DNA of 64,000 nt from the NCBI GenBank assembly GCA_031277795.1, contig JAITLQ010000004.1, positions 62,001 to 126,000 on the forward strand, written 5' to 3'. The notes beneath the pieces were generated by a model. That model had not been told where the DNA came from. It did not search any database and saw only the letters and a list, made by a program, of their open reading frames with translations. The DNA is from Arthrobacter sp. GTDB taxonomy: Bacteria; Actinomycetota; Actinomycetes; Actinomycetales; Micrococcaceae. This document shows positions 60,387 through 64,000 of the stretch, piece after piece (the first letter of the stretch is position 1; each line of letters starts with the position of its first letter). Both the position numbers and the translations under genes were made by a program.

Positions 60387-60892
60387 CACGCCCCTTCCTG
60401 CGTGGGCGCTCGCCAGAGCAGGCCCTCGCGTCCGCCACCGATGATGCCACGCATCCCGGCCGCGCCGGCCAGCGGCTCGAAGCCCGCCGCGCGGTGCATG
60501 GCGACGCTCGCTACGTTGTCTGCCGCGCACACCGAGAACAGCTCCTCGCCGCGCGCCGCCGCCCACCCGGCGCGGGCCAGCACTAGGGCAAGCCCGACCC
60601 CGCGGCGCCTGGCCACGGAACGGACCAGGGAACCACCCAGATACAGCCCGGCGGGGGCGGGGCCGAGCGATTCACCCCAGCGATGGGTCTTGCCAAAACC
60701 GAGCAGCGCGCCCGTGGCGGCGTCCGCCGCCACCACGGCGCAGGCGTCCACCTCGTGGATCGCGGCCGCGATCGCCGGGGCGCTCGTGTCCCGGCGATCG
60801 GCCGAGTACAGCGCCAGCACCCTCGCCACGTCCCGCGCGGTGGCCGGCCGCACCACCAAGCCCCGCGGCGCGGGGGCGCTCACGCGGCTCAT
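60386..60892 (-). CDS. GNAT-family N-acetyltransferase
   Basis: A 168-residue acetyltransferase. VRPATARDVARVLALY starts the fold, the CoA loop is in VRSVARRRGVGLALVLARAG, and NVASVAMHRAAGFEPLAG is the C-terminal motif. Its ATG overlaps the glycosylase stop as ATGA, and its stop overlaps the next gene start. Co-expression with a DNA glycosylase may be incidental. Acceptor unknown. Confidence 0.85.
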   Translation of the reverse strand: MSRVSAPAPRGLVVRPATARDVARVLALYSADRRDTSAPAIAAAIHEVDACAVVAADAATGALLGFGKTHRWGESLGPAPAGLYLGGSLVRSVARRRGVGLALVLARAGWAAARGEELFSVCAADNVASVAMHRAAGFEPLAGAAGMRGIIGGGREGLLWRAPTQEGA

Positions 60893-61803
60893 CGCGCCCG
60901 CCGGTCCCGGCCGGGGCGCACGCCGGTGCCGCGAACGCGAGGCGACCCCGCGGCGTCCGGCAAGGAAGGCGGCACTGGCCCCGGTTGGCAGCGCGGGCAC
61001 CAGAACACGTCCCTCGCGACCGAGCGCAGATCGCTGCTGTCGCCACCCACGTAGCCGCGGGCCAGCGTGGGGTCGGCGAGCGGCGCGCTCTCCACGCGTC
61101 CGTGGGCGCGCGGGCAGGGACGCCCCGCCCGTCCGTAGACCCAATACCGCTCCGGCCAGCTGGGACCGGCGGTGCGCCGGGAGGCGCGCTGCGCGTTCTG
61201 CCTGAGCTGCGCCGCGGCGACCTCAAGCACGCGAGCCAGCGCCGCGTCGTCGTGCTCTCCCACGCGGGAGAAGGGAGAGAGCCCGGCCACGAAGAGCGAC
61301 TCGGAGCGGAAGATGTTCCCGATCCCGGCGACCACGCGCTGATCGAGCAGGACGGCGCCGAGCAGTCGCTCGGGATCGGCGCGCAACAGCGCGAGCGCGA
61401 GCTCCGCGTCCCACGCGTGGATCGGATCGGGGCCGAGCGCTGCCACCATCTCCTCGCGCCGGGGCTGCGTGATGGCCTCGAGCACGCCGAGCTGCACGCC
61501 AAGCAGCTGCGCGTGTTCCGTCTCCAGGACGGCGCGGACCCGGGCGGCGGGGACGGTCCATCGCTCGCCGGGGGCGAGCACGAGCCAGCGCCCCTCCATG
61601 AGCAGGTGGGAGTGGATGACGTCGCCGCCGTCCACGCGCAGGAAGAGGTGTTTGCCGTACGCGGCGACCTCGGTGATGGCCCGCCCGCGCAGATCCAGGG
61701 TGGCCATGGAGGGCACGCGGAAGTCGCTGCGCACGAGCGGGGTGTCCAGCAGGAGCGGGCGCAGGCGCTGCTCCACGCGGGCGAGGGAGTCGCCTTCCGG
61801 CAT
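60889..61803 (-). CDS. nei: Fpg/Nei-family DNA glycosylase/AP lyase
   Basis: A 304-residue base-excision repair enzyme. The N-terminus MPEGDS gives catalytic Pro2 and Glu3, a form nearest to Nei (endonuclease VIII). The helix-two-turn-helix is in VVAGIGNIFRSESLF. The C-terminal zinc finger is a variant, CPRAH before position 245 and FWCPRC near 280. A basic tail (RVRGTGVRPGRDRRAR) ends the protein. In mycobacteria nei lies beside lhr; here lhr is close (62791) but VOC and cupin genes intervene. ATG 61803. Confidence 0.88.
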   Translation of the reverse strand: MPEGDSLARVEQRLRPLLLDTPLVRSDFRVPSMATLDLRGRAITEVAAYGKHLFLRVDGGDVIHSHLLMEGRWLVLAPGERWTVPAARVRAVLETEHAQLLGVQLGVLEAITQPRREEMVAALGPDPIHAWDAELALALLRADPERLLGAVLLDQRVVAGIGNIFRSESLFVAGLSPFSRVGEHDDAALARVLEVAAAQLRQNAQRASRRTAGPSWPERYWVYGRAGRPCPRAHGRVESAPLADPTLARGYVGGDSSDLRSVARDVFWCPRCQPGPVPPSLPDAAGSPRVRGTGVRPGRDRRAR

Positions 61804-61823
61804 GCTTTAGCCTTCGAGCGCGC

Positions 61824-62240
61824 TCACGACGCTGGCGGCGTGTTGAGCTGCCAGGAGACGCCGAAACGGTCGTTGACCCAAGCGAAGCGCGGGCTGAAGG
61901 GGTATTCCCCGGCGGGCATGAGCGTGCCGCCGCCCTCGCTCAGGGAGGCGGCGAGCGTGTCCACCTGAGCGGCGTCGTCCACGTCGAGGAAGAGCGAGAG
62001 CGAGGGCGTGAAGTCGAACGCGTGGTTCACGAAGGAATCGAAGTAGCGCAGGCGCTGGCCCGCCACCACGAGGAAGCCGGCGGCGACGGTGCCCGCGGGG
62101 CCCGGCCCCGCGTCGTCGTACAGATCTTCCGATTCGAGCGAGGCCTCGATGCCGGCGGCGGCGCACGCCTCGAGCGTTGCGGAGGCCCAAGCGCGGGCCG
62201 TGCCGCCCTGGAACATGAGGAAGGGGGTCAGCGTAGCCAT
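61824..62240 (-). CDS. VOC-family protein (PhnB-like glyoxalase fold)
   Basis: A 138-residue protein of the vicinal-oxygen-chelate fold of the PhnB/3-dmu-9_3-mt group: begins LTPFLMFQGGTARAW, has LSLFLDVDDAAQVD, and ends FAWVNDRFGVSWQLN. Such proteins bind small ligands or metals; few have known roles. ATG 62240. It is 20 bp before the glycosylase gene on the same strand. Confidence 0.82.
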   Translation of the reverse strand: MATLTPFLMFQGGTARAWASATLEACAAAGIEASLESEDLYDDAGPGPAGTVAAGFLVVAGQRLRYFDSFVNHAFDFTPSLSLFLDVDDAAQVDTLAASLSEGGGTLMPAGEYPFSPRFAWVNDRFGVSWQLNTPPAS

Positions 62241-62323
62241 GGGGTCCTCCGGTCGTCGCTGGTGTGCTCGGGTGACCAGCCTACAAACACCCCCGGACGC
62301 TGGGCCCGGTTAGGGTGAAACGC

Positions 62324-62746
62324 ATGAGCGGATTCAACGTTGTGCGCGGCACGAGCATCGAGGCGGCGCTCGCGGCGAACGCCCGGCAGTACCTCGTGGG
62401 GGACCTGGCCAGGCCGCAGGAGCTGGCCAACGCGACGGTGGGCGCCACCGAGATCGGGATCGTTGACTACGCCGAGGTGGCCCTGGAACCGCCGCACTTC
62501 CATCCGGAGAACGGAGAGTTCGTCTATGTTCTGGCTGGCCGGATCCTCATGTGGGACCTCGAGGCCGACGTGGTGCACACCCTGGAGGCCGGGGACTTCC
62601 TGGCGATGGCGCCCGGCCACCCGCACGCACAGAAGTCGGCGGCCGGCACGCGGCTGCTCTTCGTGAAGTCACCGGGCGGGAACGACAAGACGCTCATGGA
62701 GCTCACCCCGGAGATCCTCGCCTGGCAGCGCGACGCGCAGGTGTAG
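62324..62746 (+). CDS. Cupin-domain protein
   Basis: A 140-residue single-domain cupin. Motif 1 is PPHFHPENGEFVYVLAG with two His and a Glu; motif 2 is PGHPHAQKS with a His, so a metal site is complete. ATG 62324 chosen; a GTG at 62315 is possible. Small cupins serve as isomerases, dioxygenases or binding proteins; no substrate can be assigned. It is divergent from the VOC gene and converges on lhr. Confidence 0.82.
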   Translation: MSGFNVVRGTSIEAALAANARQYLVGDLARPQELANATVGATEIGIVDYAEVALEPPHFHPENGEFVYVLAGRILMWDLEADVVHTLEAGDFLAMAPGHPHAQKSAAGTRLLFVKSPGGNDKTLMELTPEILAWQRDAQV

Positions 62747-62790
62747 GCGCGAACCGGGAGGCGCGGACACGACCACGGGCCAGGGCAGGC

Positions 62791-64000
62791 CTAACCCCGC
62801 CAGCGCAACCCGGAGGGCAGCGTCCCAAAGCCTGCCGCCACGAGCGCGCGGGCCACGGGCGTGCCCAGGATCGGCAGCCCGTTGACCTTCTGCATGCTCA
62901 TCTTCTCCACGCGCGCCGTGCGCAGCGCCTCCGTGAGCGCGGGCGCCGCCACGGCCAGCGTGGCCTCGCGCTCGTCGAAGCACAGCAGCGTCTTGCCGCC
63001 GCGCTCCACGTAGAGCGCCAGCTCGCCGTCCACCAGCACCACCACGGCGCCCGCCTTGCGGCCCGGTCGATGACCGGTGGCCGTGGCGTTCGTCCCGTCG
63101 GGGACGGGCAGGGTGGGCCACGCGAGGGCGGCGCCGTAGGGGTTGGCCGGATCGGTCGCGGCGAGGGCCAGCGCGACGGGGGTCTCCCGGCGCACGTCCT
63201 CGTCCCTGGCGTGCGAGCGCAGCCGATCCACGGTCGCGGCCGTGGAGAACTGCGCGGCGCCGAGCCGCTCAACAAAGTAGCCGCGCCGCGCGATGCCCTG
63301 CTCCTCCATGCGGCTGAGCACCTTGTAGAGCATCCCGAAGCCGCCGGGCACGTCCTCGGCCTGCACCGAGCCCTTCGTCAGCACGCCGTAGCGATCGAGC
63401 AGCACCTCGCTCGTGGCGTGGGCGCGCAGGGTCGCGTCCGGTTCCGGCGTGGGCAGCAGGCTCCACCGACCCTGGGCCGCCGGCAGCGACGGGGGCGCGG
63501 CGCGCCCCGAGCCGAAGCGATCGATGCCCGACGCCGCGTGCTCGCCTCCCAGCGCGCCCCGCGCGCCCGGGACGGCGCCGCCGCCTGCCCAGTCCGCACG
63601 GCCGGCGCGCTCGGCCGCGGAACCCGGCCCCGCGGAGTCGCCCGCCGTCGTCTCGCCCCACCCGGCGCCGGGCGCCTGGGGTGAGCCACCGGCGTCGGGC
63701 CTCAACCCCCGCCCGAGCCCGGCGCCGTAGCCGCGCGTGCGCAGCCCGCGCACGTGGCCGAGCCGGGCCGTGCGGGCGCGCGGGTCCTGCTTGCGCTTGT
63801 GCGCCGCCTTGCCGCCGGAGAGCATGCCGCGCACGGCGCCGTAGGAGTCGTTGGTGATGAGGCCGGCCCAGACGAGGTCCCAGAGCGCGGCGGCGAGCTG
63901 CGCCTCCGGAACGTGGCCGTCCCCCTCGAGGCGGGAGGCGAGCTGGCCGAGGAACCACCCGCCGCCGCCGGCGAGGGCCTCGAGGATGCGCAGGTGCAGT
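62791..64000 (-). CDS. lhr: Lhr-type DNA helicase, C-terminal part (cut by window end)
   Basis: The open frame continues to the right edge, so about 403 C-terminal residues are seen. They are the winged-helix and C-terminal region of large Lhr helicases, for example LWDLVWAGLITNDSYGAVRG, EDVPGGFGMLYKVLSRMEEQGIARRGYFVERLGAAQF and the final YVERGGKTLLCFDE segment. Helicase motifs would lie outside the window. A ~60-residue Gly/Ala/Pro-rich stretch (from ~63530 to ~63720) interrupts it. Actinobacterial Lhr acts in DNA repair, consistent with the nearby glycosylase gene. Confidence 0.9.
   Translation of the reverse strand, partial: LHLRILEALAGGGGWFLGQLASRLEGDGHVPEAQLAAALWDLVWAGLITNDSYGAVRGMLSGGKAAHKRKQDPRARTARLGHVRGLRTRGYGAGLGRGLRPDAGGSPQAPGAGWGETTAGDSAGPGSAAERAGRADWAGGGAVPGARGALGGEHAASGIDRFGSGRAAPPSLPAAQGRWSLLPTPEPDATLRAHATSEVLLDRYGVLTKGSVQAEDVPGGFGMLYKVLSRMEEQGIARRGYFVERLGAAQFSTAATVDRLRSHARDEDVRRETPVALALAATDPANPYGAALAWPTLPVPDGTNATATGHRPGRKAGAVVVLVDGELALYVERGGKTLLCFDEREATLAVAAPALTEALRTARVEKMSMQKVNGLPILGTPVARALVAAGFGTLPSGLRWRG

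Overview
The window is very GC-rich, densely coded DNA with many GTG starts and 4-bp ATGA/GTGA gene overlaps. Several marks point to a high-GC actinobacterium, most likely of the Micrococcales: a resuscitation-promoting-factor-type secreted lysozyme-like protein with a LysM domain, a mycobacterial-type SOS box in front of umuDC, a double-module Lrp regulator, and an Lhr helicase near an Fpg/Nei glycosylase. The genus cannot be fixed from the sequence. I see no rRNA, tRNA, CRISPR array or transposase.

Layout. 1-2790: two overlapping paralogous esterases and a Bcr-type exporter. 3016-4519: an SDR divergent from a TetR gene, with a palindromic operator between them. 4686-10088: a dipeptide/oligopeptide (Dpp/Opp-type) ABC operon in which one permease is fused to one ATPase, with a TetR gene divergent from it (10405-11061). 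11208-18382: an island with a double Lrp regulator, an amidase, two membrane proteins (one DUF5058-like), a family III CoA transferase and a biotin-free carboxyltransferase-type protein. Copies of an approximately 83-bp repeat, whose core is a 41-bp palindrome, lie just outside both ends of the island. 18549-23222: SDR, DHA2-type MFS exporter, a small charged protein, a dienelactone-hydrolase-like protein and a YghZ-type aldo/keto reductase.

23281-31436 is a sulfur-scavenging region made of two transcription units, each preceded by a SAM-I (S-box) riboswitch. The first encodes a sugar-type (CUT1) ABC importer without its ATPase and a DszA/NtaA-type flavin monooxygenase. The second encodes two DszC/SfnC/SfnB-like acyl-CoA-dehydrogenase-fold enzymes. 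The organism appears to import an organosulfur compound when SAM is low and cleave it oxidatively.

31710-34577: a TrpX/BcaP-like ABC importer set. 34941-35750: Rpf-like protein. 35947-38526: membrane cytochrome b, SDR and HAD phosphatase. 38675-40538: SOS-controlled umuDC, in which both catalytic residues of UmuD are replaced. 40602-43901: a large secreted subtilase. 44135-47739: a ThiD/PdxK kinase, then queuosine salvage (precursor transporter facing tgt). 47869-56426: a DUF4240 lipoprotein, FUSC protein, unknown proteins, an old yellow enzyme, a glutamine amidotransferase-like protein, a VTT membrane protein and an RluA-type pseudouridine synthase. 56478-62746: an orphan beta-ketoacyl synthase with a divergent TetR regulator, GNAT enzymes, small unknown proteins, an Fpg/Nei glycosylase, VOC and cupin proteins. 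62791-64000: the C-terminal part of an Lhr helicase, cut by the window end.

Nearly every convergent gene pair is separated by a long, near-perfect hairpin that could terminate both strands. Two of these hairpins are related nested palindromes. A separate 14-bp motif (CGCCGTCGGGCAYC) recurs at or near CDS ends and is read in frame into several Ala/Pro/Gly-rich C-terminal tails.
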